Assembly (NCBI RefSeq): GCF_025641885.1
Contig: NZ_JAOTQN010000004.1
Location: 62,001 to 126,000, forward strand
Length of the DNA stretch: 64,000 bases
Origin: Pyrobaculum sp. 3827-6
Lineage (GTDB): Archaea; Thermoproteota; Thermoprotei; Thermoproteales; Thermoproteaceae
Reading direction: 5' to 3'
Below are positions 18,104 to 25,566 of this stretch, one piece after another. How positions within the stretch are numbered: the stretch's first letter is position 1; each line of letters begins with the position of its first letter. Under the pieces are notes generated by a model. That model made no database searches. It was not told the DNA's origin and was given only the letters and a program-made list of their open reading frames with translations. Position numbers and translations under genes: made by a program.

Positions 18104-18527
18104 GACTAATCAAGTCGTTTTCGATTTTTCTTTTGACTAGATATATGTTAATTAGCCTCCAGATTTCACTAAGATAGGGAAAGTATAGTGACAAGCCCAT
18201 GAGTAGTGCGGCTTGTATTATTATAATAAATGGCGCTGAAATTCGTGGTATATGGTTTTCGAAAAAATACGATACAGACAACACCGGCGCTAACACCAAG
18301 GGCAACAAACCACTAATTTTTATTAGATCAAGGCGTACGCCTTTAGCTCTTACTTCCAACGCTTCCAACTTTTCTAACATAGAATACGCATCGTCTAGTG
18401 ATGCCGCAACTCCTGTTCGGTATCGTAAAGGATTTGGGTTTGAAGTAGACGAGCAGTTTTCCAATATACACTCATAGATGTCTTTAAGACTGTCAATTTG
18501 TTTCTTGTAGTATTCAATATCAGCCAC
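18030..18527 (-). CDS. Membrane protein with two transmembrane segments
   Basis: 165 residues if begun at GTG 18527, which is 26 bases after the box TTTAAAA; the frame remains open to 18644 but that extension would place the promoter inside the gene. Residues 1-75 are helical and charged (possible coiled coil), then two membrane segments follow (ISGLLPLVLAPVLSVSYFF and APFIIIIQAALLMGLSLYF), then a basic helical tail. The layout resembles small SLATT-like or effector-type membrane proteins, but I cannot assign a family. It overlaps the convergent YwgA-like gene by 74 bases. Confidence 0.65.
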   Translation of the reverse strand: MADIEYYKKQIDSLKDIYECILENCSSTSNPNPLRYRTGVAASLDDAYSMLEKLEALEVRAKGVRLDLIKISGLLPLVLAPVLSVSYFFENHIPRISAPFIIIIQAALLMGLSLYFPYLSEIWRLINIYLVKRKIENDLISLIDRLEQKLRFLSYSCQRPLYQCR

Positions 18528-18699
18528 TACCGGAAGAATCCTGACAGTATTTTTAAACTTGTCGACAACATAATAGCCGCCTTGGCCATCTCCAGAAGCG
18601 CCGCGAAGCGCCCCCGCGGCGCCACTATCTGCGGCCTTCTGCACTCCTCCCTGCCCATGGGAAGGGGGATGCGGTTGCAGTTTTGGAAAAAAGGGGGGT

Positions 18700-18990
18700 T
18701 TAGATGTGGGGAATTCCCCTGGCTCTTTTCAAAGCATGTTCTAGTGGACGCTTGGACACGACAATCCAGTTGCCATACGTCTTTACGCGCCTGCCCAACT
18801 TTTCGCGTAACATGGAGTACAGCTGGCAATAATCCACAACTAGATCTGTCCTCATTGGGAGAAATCTATCTCTCACAGAGATGCCTCTGTTATCGACGAC
18901 TATAATAACCGGATCTTCTCTCAACTCCTTATGCCGCTTGACGACGCTATCCACTATATCTTCAATTGTCATAATCCCCTCTTTGACCAT
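18700..18990 (-). CDS. Small hypothetical protein
   Basis: 96 residues with protein-like composition. The first half alternates helix and strand (IEDIVDSVVKRHKEL, DPVIIVVDNRG), the second is basic (KLGRRVKTYGNWIVVSKRP, LKRARG). No family recognised. An AT-rich TAATTAAGG lies about 21 bases upstream of ATG 18990. A second in-frame ATG at 18972 would shorten it by six residues. Confidence 0.55.
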   Translation of the reverse strand: MVKEGIMTIEDIVDSVVKRHKELREDPVIIVVDNRGISVRDRFLPMRTDLVVDYCQLYSMLREKLGRRVKTYGNWIVVSKRPLEHALKRARGIPHI

Positions 18991-19070
18991 ACTAATCTTT
19001 CTGCACCGCCTTAATTAGAAGAGATCTGTAGCAGAAAAAAGGGGGATTGTTCGCGGACGGGCGCTGGCGG

Positions 19071-19277
19071 CTAGATATCGACGTGGGGGGCGCAGGCGTG
19101 CCACAGCCCGTTTGATGCGTACCTAACGCACCTCACGCCGTAGTCCCTGGCCAGCCTCACACATTCAACAGCGAGATCCATGGGGAACCACTCTGGCCAC
19201 CCGTTGCAGACCACCTCCCGCCTCTCCATGTCCGCACCGCGGGAGGGGGATATGGAGAAAAGAGAGAGACGCCGCAT
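19071..19277 (-). CDS. Small hypothetical ORF, uncertain
   Basis: 68 residues from ATG 19277, or 52 from the in-frame ATG 19229. The shorter form contains four cysteines (VVCNGW, AVECV, GVRCV, HACA) and ends HACAPHVDI. No promoter box is clear and there is no recognisable family. It lies in the accessory island between two equally small unknown genes and may be a chance frame. Confidence 0.35.
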   Translation of the reverse strand: MRRLSLFSISPSRGADMERREVVCNGWPEWFPMDLAVECVRLARDYGVRCVRYASNGLWHACAPHVDI

Positions 19278-19294
19278 GGCGCAGGCCGCGCAAT

Positions 19295-19654
19295 TTGTCC
19301 TATCTGCGCTTGCTTATCTGCAGAGGCGGCAACGGGGCTGTGGAGGCGCTTAGACGCGTCTGGCGGGCCCTGGCCTACCTCGCCTCGCCCCTCCCCCCGG
19401 TGAGGCTGGCCGCGGTTGGGGAGGACGGCGGCTTGCTGGTCGCCTACCTCCTCGCCGCCGGCGGCGTAGAGGTTCTGCGCGTCTCGGCGGGTGGAGAGCC
19501 CTGCGGTCTGCTGGACGCGGGCAATGGCAGATACGCCGCGGTCTGCCGCAGGCGGGGCGTCTTGACGCTGATCTACAAGACGCCGCTGGGCGGCTACGCG
19601 GCGGAGGCCATCCCAATCCCCGCCCACATCCCAGACGCTGTACAATCTTCCTGA
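19295..19654 (+). CDS. Hypothetical protein ending in a palindromic repeat
   Basis: 119 residues from a TTG start, or about 104 from GTG 19340. Composition is rich in Ala, Leu, Gly and Val with three cysteines, and a repeated strand pattern (VRLAAVGEDGGLLVAYLL, VEVLRVSAGGEPCGLLDA). The stop codon lies inside the left arm of palindrome copy 2, so the 3' end may have been altered by arrival of that repeat. No family recognised. Confidence 0.45.
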   Translation: MSYLRLLICRGGNGAVEALRRVWRALAYLASPLPPVRLAAVGEDGGLLVAYLLAAGGVEVLRVSAGGEPCGLLDAGNGRYAAVCRRRGVLTLIYKTPLGGYAAEAIPIPAHIPDAVQSS

Positions 19655-19719
19655 CTTAGCGTCGGACGTTCTTCCTGATTCAGGTAAAACGTATGACATG
19701 AAATCAGGAAAAATGTAGA
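19639..19719. repeat. 81-bp imperfect palindrome, copy 2 of 3
   Basis: Same length and plan as copies at 17309 and 20044: inverted TTCCTGA boxes in the left arm, TCAGGTAAAACGT and TCAGGAAAAATGT in the right arm, centre CCTGATTCAGG. It is followed by a G-rich run, as are the other two copies. Copies 2 and 3 are 324 bases apart; between them is only a possible 32-residue ORF. Confidence 0.85.
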
Positions 19720-19738
19720 GGGGAGGGAAAAACGGGGA

Positions 19739-19837
19739 TTACCGGAACTTCTCGGCGAGCACCGCCTCGACAATGGCTTTCAATTCGTCGTAGACAGGCG
19801 TCGGCTTGCCGCTGTTCTTTCTGAGATCTCCTGCCAT
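19739..19837 (-). CDS. Very short ORF between two palindromes
   Basis: 32 codons from ATG 19837. The peptide has normal archaeal composition (start MAGDLRKNSGKPTPVYDE, end AVLAEKFR) and an amphipathic C-terminal helix. An AT-rich CTTAATTTC lies about 31 bases upstream. It could be a tiny antitoxin-like or regulatory protein, or the surviving end of a larger gene. Existence is uncertain. Confidence 0.3.
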   Translation of the reverse strand: MAGDLRKNSGKPTPVYDELKAIVEAVLAEKFR

Positions 19838-20043
19838 GTGTCCTCGGTAGTATCACAAGATGTGAAATTAAGCACACCTGTTCGTTGCGTTCACCAGGTT
19901 GTGGCAATTCGATTCCGCCCCCTCTATTCCAAATTTTTAGATTTGGAACTGGCTTCGGCGCCCCCCTCTTTCAACTACCACGGCACGTGAACAGTTCTAA
20001 ATTATGCAGAGGCGGCGCCGAGCCGCGTCTTTCCACTCCCCCA

Positions 20044-20124
20044 TATACATTCTACCTGACTTAGCGTCGTACATTCTTCCTGAATCAGGTAAAATGTCCG
20101 ACGCAAGGTCAGGAAAAATGTAGA
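20044..20124. repeat. 81-bp imperfect palindrome, copy 3 of 3
   Basis: The most symmetric copy: left arm with CTACCTGAC and CTTCCTGAA, right arm with TCAGGTAAAATGT and TCAGGAAAAATGT, and matching GCGTCG/CGACGC between the boxes. Flanking CCACTCCC and GGGAGGG extend the symmetry. It sits 46 bases upstream of the GIY-YIG-like gene. Confidence 0.87.
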
Positions 20125-20169
20125 TGGGAGGGTTGAATGCAGTAGCTGGCTTTAAACCCTGGTGTATAC

Positions 20170-20610
20170 GTGGGGGCTGTCCACTACGTCTACCTGGCCG
20201 TGGCCGGGGGGCGTGTGGCGTATGTGGGCGTGGGGAAGCGCCGCGGCTACTACGACCGCGTCTACATGCACCTCCGGGGACACTCCTCTGCGGCGAGGAG
20301 GGGGCTTAGGGCCGACGTCTTCATCATCCTGGCGTACACCTACAAGAGGCGTCTCGCCGAGATGTGGGAATCATGGCTCTACGAGGTTTTCAAGCCTCCG
20401 TTCAACAAGAGAAGGCCTTCCGCGGAGCCGAGGAGACCGCCCCTCTTCCCGAGAGCGAGGCGCAGGGACAAGCCTGTGGAGGAGCCCGCGGCCGCGACGA
20501 GATGCGTAAAACTCATGGACGCCCCGCCAGTTGCCTCCACGCGTCTGGCAAAGGCATCTGTCAGCGACGCAACTCCGGAGACATATGCGGACAGACCACC
20601 GCCTGGCTGA
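20170..20610 (+). CDS. GIY-YIG-like nuclease domain protein
   Basis: 146 residues. Residues 5-80 follow the GIY-YIG plan: HYVYLAV (first motif), RVAYVGVGKR (second motif), an Arg in YDRVYMH, and a late Glu in AEMWESWLYEVFKPPFNK, matching the metal-binding glutamate and the terminal Pro-x-x-Asn of the fold. Such nucleases include homing endonucleases and repair enzymes. The C-terminal 60 residues are Pro/Ala/Arg-rich and look unstructured. It follows palindrome copy 3, and a TTTAAA box lies about 18 bases before GTG 20170. Activity is not certain because the first motif is YVYL, not GIY. Confidence 0.7.
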   Translation: MGAVHYVYLAVAGGRVAYVGVGKRRGYYDRVYMHLRGHSSAARRGLRADVFIILAYTYKRRLAEMWESWLYEVFKPPFNKRRPSAEPRRPPLFPRARRRDKPVEEPAAATRCVKLMDAPPVASTRLAKASVSDATPETYADRPPPG

Positions 20611-20730
20611 GCGGAGACAACAGCGGTGGATGGCAATCCCACGTGTGAAAATGAGCGCATCGGAAAATGAGCTACAGAACGCTGGCGAGAAAGAGGAGAG
20701 TGGAGAAGGTGCCGCCCCTGATTGGTGATG

Positions 20731-20967
20731 TCATTCCTGTCGGGGCTGAATTTTCTTGACGCTGTCAAGCACCTTCTCCGCCAGCCAAGTCAGCTCTTCG
20801 TACTCCTCCCCGCTGAAGTCCTCGTGCCACTTCTCCACAAGCCTCCTGAGCAATTGAAGCGTGAAGTGCAACGCAGGCCAGTAGGGGTGGTGCTCCGCTA
20901 TGCTGTCCGCGAGGCGCTGTAGCTCCTCCACTCGGCGCAACATGGCGGCTGTCACGTCGGGCTCCAC
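20731..20967 (-). CDS. Small helical protein of unknown function
   Basis: 78 residues from GTG 20967, about 24 bases after the box CTTTTATAG; a start at 20979 is possible. Almost entirely helical and acidic (RRVEELQRLADSIAEHH, TLQLLRRLVEKWHEDF, YEELTWLAEKVLDSV). The conserved-looking HHPYWPALH connects two helices. It is divergent from the MNT nucleotidyltransferase 62 bases away. It could be a small HEPN-like or antitoxin-like protein, but no catalytic motif is present. Confidence 0.6.
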   Translation of the reverse strand: MEPDVTAAMLRRVEELQRLADSIAEHHPYWPALHFTLQLLRRLVEKWHEDFSGEEYEELTWLAEKVLDSVKKIQPRQE

Positions 20968-21029
20968 GCCACGCACCAAAAGCCACTATAAAAGCATTTC
21001 AATATTTATTACCAGCCTTAGTTTCTCAG

Positions 21030-21440
21030 GTGGATATCGAAAAGCTACGCCTCTTCCCGTGGAGGGAGTTTTCTGTAGTTTTCTCTGTGTTGTTCGGCTC
21101 GAGGGCGTGGGGGAGGGCTGTGAAGAGTGATTGGGATATCGGGGTCTGGCTAGAGGACGTGGATAGGGACGTGGATCTTTTGTACGCCTTGGCTAGATTT
21201 CTCGGGGTCAGGGAGGGGGACGTGGATCTGGTGGTTCTAAACGGCTACGAGAGCCTCCCGTGCTCGCTTATAATAGACGTGCTGGGTCGGGGCAGAGTTC
21301 TCTATTTCAGAAATCTCGACGAGTTTCTAGAAATTAGGTCTAGGTTGCTGTATCCCTGTTTCGACTTTATGATCGACTCGGAAAAGCTTGAGCTTTTAGA
21401 GACGCAGATAAAGGCCGTGATGAAGAAATGGGCGCAGTAG
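21030..21440 (+). CDS. MNT-type minimal nucleotidyltransferase (antitoxin-like)
   Basis: 136 residues. The nucleotidyltransferase motif is intact: Gly23-Ser24 in LFGSRAWGRA, Asp34 and Asp36 in KSDWDIGV, and a third Asp near 67 in DVDLVVL. MNT proteins usually pair with HEPN toxins and silence them by AMPylation. GTG 21030 is 24 bases after TATA box ATATTTATTA. The reading frame following it, in overlap, encodes a damaged HEPN protein, so this is probably the surviving half of a toxin-antitoxin pair. Confidence 0.85.
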   Translation: MDIEKLRLFPWREFSVVFSVLFGSRAWGRAVKSDWDIGVWLEDVDRDVDLLYALARFLGVREGDVDLVVLNGYESLPCSLIIDVLGRGRVLYFRNLDEFLEIRSRLLYPCFDFMIDSEKLELLETQIKAVMKKWAQ

Positions 21441-21720
21441 AGAGGATACTTAAGCTCCTTCTGTACTACACGTCGCTACTCGACACGTGAAAGTTGAGGA
21501 TCTCGACGATGTGTATAAGTTCTTCTCAGCTGTCTACATGCTTCAGGCGCAAGCCCAGGCGCTCATAGACATAGCCGTCAAGGCGGCGGCGGCGCTTGGC
21601 ATGGAAGTGGAGGGCTATATCGACGCCGGCGTGAAGCTGAGCGCCGCTGTGGTGAAGAGAATTGTAAGGGATGGGGAATATAGAGAGGTGGCTAAGCTGG
21701 CTGTGAAAAATAGTAGAGGA
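21428..21720 (+). pseudogene. Broken HEPN toxin gene partner of the MNT protein
   Basis: An ATG at 21428 inside the MNT end opens 20 codons (GAVERILKLLLYYTSLLD) that stop at TGA 21488-21490. A second frame opens with GTG 21487 and continues KVEDLDDVYKFFSAVYMLQ, then helices typical of HEPN/DUF86 proteins. Joined, they make the normal HEPN N-terminus, so a frameshift is likely. The C-terminal Arg-x4-6-His motif expected of an active HEPN ribonuclease is absent before the frame runs into the convergent gene at 21722. Both damage signs point to an inactive remnant; translational coupling of two short proteins is the alternative. Confidence 0.6.
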
Positions 21721-21721
21721 G

Positions 21722-22060
21722 TTACGAAGACGCGGAGCGGATCCTTAACAGACGTTCGCCGGCGGCCTCTCCGCGGGCTGTTGTCCGCGGCGCCATGCCA
21801 GCGGCGTACTGCCTCAAGAGTTGCGGCAGGACAACCCTCGTCACCCTCTCCCAGTCCTGCCGTATGGCGTCTCTAAGCCACCGGCAGTTCACCCCGCCGT
21901 ACTCTGCGTAGTACATGGAGAAGGCCTTGTCGAGGAAGTCGTATATGTCGTGGCTCATGCCGGCTCTCTCCACCTCCAGGGCGAGCCTCCTCTGCCCCAT
22001 CTCCTCGAGGAGTCTCAGCACCTCTGAGTGCAACATGAAGTAGATCACCTCCTTGCTCAT
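21722..22060 (-). CDS. Hypothetical helical protein
   Basis: 112 residues, helical throughout (VIYFMLHSEVLRLLEEMG, LALEVERAGMSHDIYDFL, WERVTRVVLPQLLRQYA). Two tyrosine/tryptophan-rich patches (SMYYAEYGG and NCRWLRDAI) stand out. No family recognised. It sits between the broken HEPN gene and the dehydrogenase on the same strand as the latter (18-base gap), so it may be co-transcribed downstream of it. Start ATG 22060. Confidence 0.6.
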   Translation of the reverse strand: MSKEVIYFMLHSEVLRLLEEMGQRRLALEVERAGMSHDIYDFLDKAFSMYYAEYGGVNCRWLRDAIRQDWERVTRVVLPQLLRQYAAGMAPRTTARGEAAGERLLRIRSASS

Positions 22061-22078
22061 ATCTCCAAATGCGCCCGT

Positions 22079-22984
22079 CTATATATAGTCTTCTCTCCTG
22101 GCGATGTTTCTGGGCACGCCGCCTCTGGCGTAGGTGACGAGGTTGTTAACCGCCTGTCTCACCATCCGCATCCACACCTCCTCGTTGCCGTAGCCCCCGG
22201 CGACCCACGGCGTCGCGTACACGTTAGGTAGGGCGTAAAACTCGGCGTCTTTGGCGAAGTCGTTCCTCCCCCACCAGACGTCGCTTGCAAATATGAAGCT
22301 GGGGCGTTCCTTCAGTATGCGCAGAACCCCCTCGCGGTCCACCACCTCGGCGCGTCCGACGTTTACAAATACGGCGTCCTCCGCCATGAGGGCGAGGTGT
22401 TCGTACTTCACCATCCCCCTCGTGTATTTGTTCAGGGGGAGGGCGCACACCGCGGCTTCCGCGCCGCGGAGCGCCTCCTCTAGGCTGTTGGTAAAGCGCC
22501 ACGGCCCCTCCTTCGGCGTTCTTGAGAAGCCCCACACCTCCGCCCCCATGGCGGCGAGGATCTTAGCCACTCTTGTGCCGATCTCCCCAAGGCCCAGCAC
22601 GGCGACTTTCCTGCCGTGGATAAGGGGTACGGGCAAGTCCCGTCTGTAGTCCCCACGCCTCATCTTCTCGCTGTACTGCACTACGCGTTTGTAAGTAGCG
22701 AGGAGCAGAGCTATGGCGAATTCGGCCACGGCGTCTGCGTTAGACCCCGCGTTTCCCGCAACGACGACGTGGGGCGGGATGCTCTCCCACGGGAGGTGGT
22801 CCAGCCCGGCTGTCACCACTTGTATAAACTTCAGCCTCGGCATCTTGGCCAGCTCCTCGGCGGTTATCCTGCTGACAAGCGCCACCTCGACGTTGCTCAA
22901 ATCGCCACCCCTCACAATTTTGAAATACCTACCCAGCTCCTCCTCCGCCTCCCTGGGCAGTTCAAAATTGACGTACAGCTCCAT
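22079..22984 (-). CDS. D-isomer 2-hydroxyacid dehydrogenase-family protein, catalytic His replaced
   Basis: 301 residues. The NAD-binding motif VAVLGLGEIGTRVAKIL is near 130, the substrate arginine lies in NVGRAEVVD near 220, and the catalytic glutamate region follows. The usual catalytic His of the C-terminal TPHxAG motif is Trp here (ATPWVAGGYG near 280). Family enzymes reduce 2-keto acids to D-2-hydroxy acids. Without the histidine the reaction may be altered, or another residue may replace it. Substrate unknown; monocistronic or followed by the small gene at 21722. Confidence 0.85.
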   Translation of the reverse strand: MELYVNFELPREAEEELGRYFKIVRGGDLSNVEVALVSRITAEELAKMPRLKFIQVVTAGLDHLPWESIPPHVVVAGNAGSNADAVAEFAIALLLATYKRVVQYSEKMRRGDYRRDLPVPLIHGRKVAVLGLGEIGTRVAKILAAMGAEVWGFSRTPKEGPWRFTNSLEEALRGAEAAVCALPLNKYTRGMVKYEHLALMAEDAVFVNVGRAEVVDREGVLRILKERPSFIFASDVWWGRNDFAKDAEFYALPNVYATPWVAGGYGNEEVWMRMVRQAVNNLVTYARGGVPRNIARREDYI

Positions 22985-23011
22985 GGCTGGAGAAGGGCGG
23001 CTATTTTTAAA

Positions 23012-24139
23012 CTAGTAGCGGGTGGTGGGGATGGAGAGGAGTTTGAACACGGCCTCCGCCTCCTCAGCTACGTCCCCCGGCATGAAGACGTGGTGGTTTG
23101 CGGGGGCCTCGGCTTCTAGACGTAGATCTCTGCCGAACCTCACAGCGGCTTGGGTGCGGCACGCCTCTTGCATAAAGTTGCCGCTTTTAACCACCTCGGC
23201 CACCCCCACAGCCGCTCTGTTGAACCTAGGCGCCACAGAGACCACGGTGTACACCGCCTCTCTGAGCTCCCCGGAGAGGCCGTGGGGGTAGCCGGACTCG
23301 AAGTGGGGCATGACCCTCCAGCTTTTCACCATGTCGAGGGAGATGGTGCAGTGGGCAAAAACCGCCTCGCGGCCGGAGCCGCGGACGACGTTGGCAATCC
23401 ACCCGCTGTAGCCGGTGAGCCTCCTCGACATCAACATGGCGAAGCCGGAGGCCAGGTCGCCCTCGCACGCCGCCAGCCCGCCTCTGGAGTTGAGGAGGGC
23501 CAGGGCGAGGCAGGGGGTGAGCCTCCTCTTCATGAGGAAGGGGAAGCAGTGGATAGCCACCAAGTCGGCGCCTCTGCCTATCTCCCGGAGCGCCGCGGCG
23601 ATTTTCGCAATCTGCACGTCGCCGAACGCCTCGACAGCCTCGCCGTCTGGAGGGGAGGAGTCTACAAGCTCCTCGAACCTGTCCAGGGGGACCACCTCCA
23701 CAGACCAGCCGAACCTCTCCCGGAGGATTTTCGCCTGGGGCGTCTCGTTGCCTATCAAAACCGCCCTCGCACCGACCAGCGCCGAGGCCGCCTCGGCCAC
23801 CTTCTTAGCCCTGGCCAAGACGTCTCCGCATTCCGTATAGCTGGGGCAGTGGAAAGCCGCCACGGGCAACCCCATCGCCTCCAGCTCCGCCTTGGTGTGG
23901 AGGAGGCTTGCGAAGCTGTTGTGCTCGCCGAAGCCCACAAGCACGGCCCCCCGCGCACCTGTCCTCGACACCAGCTCCACTGCTGAGGGGGTGGTGCCCC
24001 CCGTAGCGTGTATAATTAGGGGAAACTTCTCGCCAGAGGCGGCGGCTGGATCCCTCAGCTCCCCCACGTACTGCCTTACATACTTCTCAACCCTCGCCGC
24101 AAATCCCTCATGAAGCGAAGAGGACAGCAAATAAGCCAT
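23012..24139 (-). CDS. L-fucose/L-arabinose isomerase-like protein
   Basis: 375 residues with the organisation of the fucose/arabinose isomerase family: an N-terminal Rossmann-like part (LIIHATGGTTPSAVELV), a middle HCFPFLMKRRLTPCLALALLNSRG and the acidic GLAACEGDLASGFAMLM, and a C-terminal ligand region with HCTISLDM and SGYPHG. The Glu and His residues fit metal ligands of sugar isomerases. Members interconvert aldoses and ketoses, but many archaeal relatives are uncharacterised. TATA-like TTTTTATAG lies about 23 bases upstream of ATG 24139. Confidence 0.8.
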   Translation of the reverse strand: MAYLLSSSLHEGFAARVEKYVRQYVGELRDPAAASGEKFPLIIHATGGTTPSAVELVSRTGARGAVLVGFGEHNSFASLLHTKAELEAMGLPVAAFHCPSYTECGDVLARAKKVAEAASALVGARAVLIGNETPQAKILRERFGWSVEVVPLDRFEELVDSSPPDGEAVEAFGDVQIAKIAAALREIGRGADLVAIHCFPFLMKRRLTPCLALALLNSRGGLAACEGDLASGFAMLMSRRLTGYSGWIANVVRGSGREAVFAHCTISLDMVKSWRVMPHFESGYPHGLSGELREAVYTVVSVAPRFNRAAVGVAEVVKSGNFMQEACRTQAAVRFGRDLRLEAEAPANHHVFMPGDVAEEAEAVFKLLSIPTTRY

Positions 24140-24179
24140 GACATAAGAAACGCCGTCTATAAAAACTGTTCACTACCCC

Positions 24180-24217
24180 CCTCTCCTGGCCCCCTCCCAG
24201 GACAGAGGTTTTTCTTT
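24180..24217. other. Strong hairpin with T-run, possible small RNA or terminator
   Basis: CCTCT-CCTGG at 24180-24189 pairs with CCAGGA-AGAGG at 24197-24208 and is followed on the + strand by TTTTTCTTT. No rightward gene ends here. On the minus strand a TATA-like box CTTTTATAAAG lies at about 24240-24251, so a leftward small transcript containing the hairpin is possible. The 280-base gap 24140-24420 otherwise contains only promoters. Confidence 0.4.
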
Positions 24218-24420
24218 AGATACACACCGCATAATGCGACCCGCTTTATAAAAGCCCCGCAACCCCCTCTGCACCTCCAAATAAGATCTAGGGGCAAGTC
24301 GACAACAAAATCTGGCATATCTTAGAGCTTCTGCTCCCCAGGCGGGGCCTCCAATACAAAGGCGCCGAGACTGTAACATAAGGTTTGAAAATGTATATAT
24401 GTCTGGGGGGTGTGGGGTGT

Positions 24421-25566
24421 ATGGGCGCGTTTGCGGCGCTTGTCTTGAAGGACTTGAGGGAGGTGCTGTCGTCGCGGTACTTCCTCGCCTCTCTTGTCGG
24501 CGGCTTCGCCGTGCTTATCGCCATGGGGTATGCGATGGGGGCTGTGGTTAAGACGGCGCAGGCCTCTACGCAGAAATTCGCCGTTGTGGTCAACGGCACG
24601 ACCCCCCTCGGCGAGAGGTATGCGGAGATACTACGCGCCATGGGCGGCGATATCTACCGCAGCTTCTCCCCCGCTCTCCTAGATAGGTACGGCTACGTCG
24701 TGGTGATCCCCGGCAACTTCTCACTGCCGGCCCGGCTACCCGTCTACACCCGCTACCGGGGGCTCATGGCGTTGGCCCCTCCTAACGTGCTCCAAAACGC
24801 CGCGGCTAAGCTGGCCGAGGAGCTGGGCGTCCCGCCGCGCCTCGTGGAGCCCAGGCTCTACATCTACATGGGGCGCCACGTGCTGACAGACCGCGACGTC
24901 GGGGCAGTCTTCGGCTTGTTTCTCGTGTCATGGATGTTTATGTTTATTGTGCCACTGATCATAGCCTCCACGGCGGCGGTGTCCATCGGCATGGAGAAGG
25001 AGAAGCGAACCTTCGAGCTCATACTGTCGACGCCCGTCACCCCCACGGCGCTCGTCACTGCGAAGTTCCTCAGCACCTTGCTACTGGCCCTTATACAATT
25101 CGGGGTCATGACGGCGGGGCTCTTTATCTACATGGCCAACATCGCCGCCGCTGTGGCGGCCTCGCCGCCTCCGTCTGGGGAGGCTTTTGAACTTGGCTTC
25201 GCGCCGAGTCCCCAGCTGGTAGCCGCCGTGGCTCTGTCCTCCCTGGCGCTGGCCCTAGCCCTCCTGGGCCTCGCCTTCTTCGCCGCTACCAAGGCCGAAG
25301 ACGTGAAGACAGCCCAGAGCGTCGTGCCCCTAGTGGTCTTCCCGCTGTTGATCCCCTCGTTTGCGGCGCTGTTCGGGTCTGTGGAGGGCTGGGAGGCCTA
25401 CCCCTTTGTCCACCCGCTTGTGGTGGCCTACGCCGTGATGCAGGGAGAGTGGGGGAAGGCGTATACGTACCTCGCGCTGGACTGGGCACTGGCGGCCGCG
25501 GTGGCGCTGGTGGTTGCCAGGCTCGTCACGGCGGAGTACCTCGTCTTGGGGAGGGTGAGGCGATGA
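24421..25566 (+). CDS. ABC-2 type transporter permease
   Basis: A 381-residue membrane protein with one N-terminal segment, a large extracytoplasmic loop (residues about 45-170), and five C-terminal segments around 175-370. The stretch SIGMEKEKRTFELILSTPV is the ABC-2 exporter signature between helices. It forms an exporter with the ATPase whose start overlaps its stop (ATGA). Cargo unknown. The frame opens at 24385, but ATG 24421 lies 25 bases after the TATA box TGTATATATG. Confidence 0.88.
   Translation: MGAFAALVLKDLREVLSSRYFLASLVGGFAVLIAMGYAMGAVVKTAQASTQKFAVVVNGTTPLGERYAEILRAMGGDIYRSFSPALLDRYGYVVVIPGNFSLPARLPVYTRYRGLMALAPPNVLQNAAAKLAEELGVPPRLVEPRLYIYMGRHVLTDRDVGAVFGLFLVSWMFMFIVPLIIASTAAVSIGMEKEKRTFELILSTPVTPTALVTAKFLSTLLLALIQFGVMTAGLFIYMANIAAAVAASPPPSGEAFELGFAPSPQLVAAVALSSLALALALLGLAFFAATKAEDVKTAQSVVPLVVFPLLIPSFAALFGSVEGWEAYPFVHPLVVAYAVMQGEWGKAYTYLALDWALAAAVALVVARLVTAEYLVLGRVRR

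Noticed and set aside
18528-18644. N-terminal extension of the two-helix membrane protein
   Set aside because: Gly/Ala-rich, and a TATA box lies inside it exactly 26 bases from the preferred GTG.
17309-20124. CRISPR array
   Set aside because: The three 81-bp palindromes are spaced by 2.2 kb and 0.3 kb, contain genes between them and diverge in sequence; no regular repeat-spacer pattern is present.
24173-24379. Leftward 68-residue ORF upstream of the ABC-2 permease
   Set aside because: Composition is atypical, the TATA box lies inside it, and it covers a hairpin; a small RNA is more likely than a protein.
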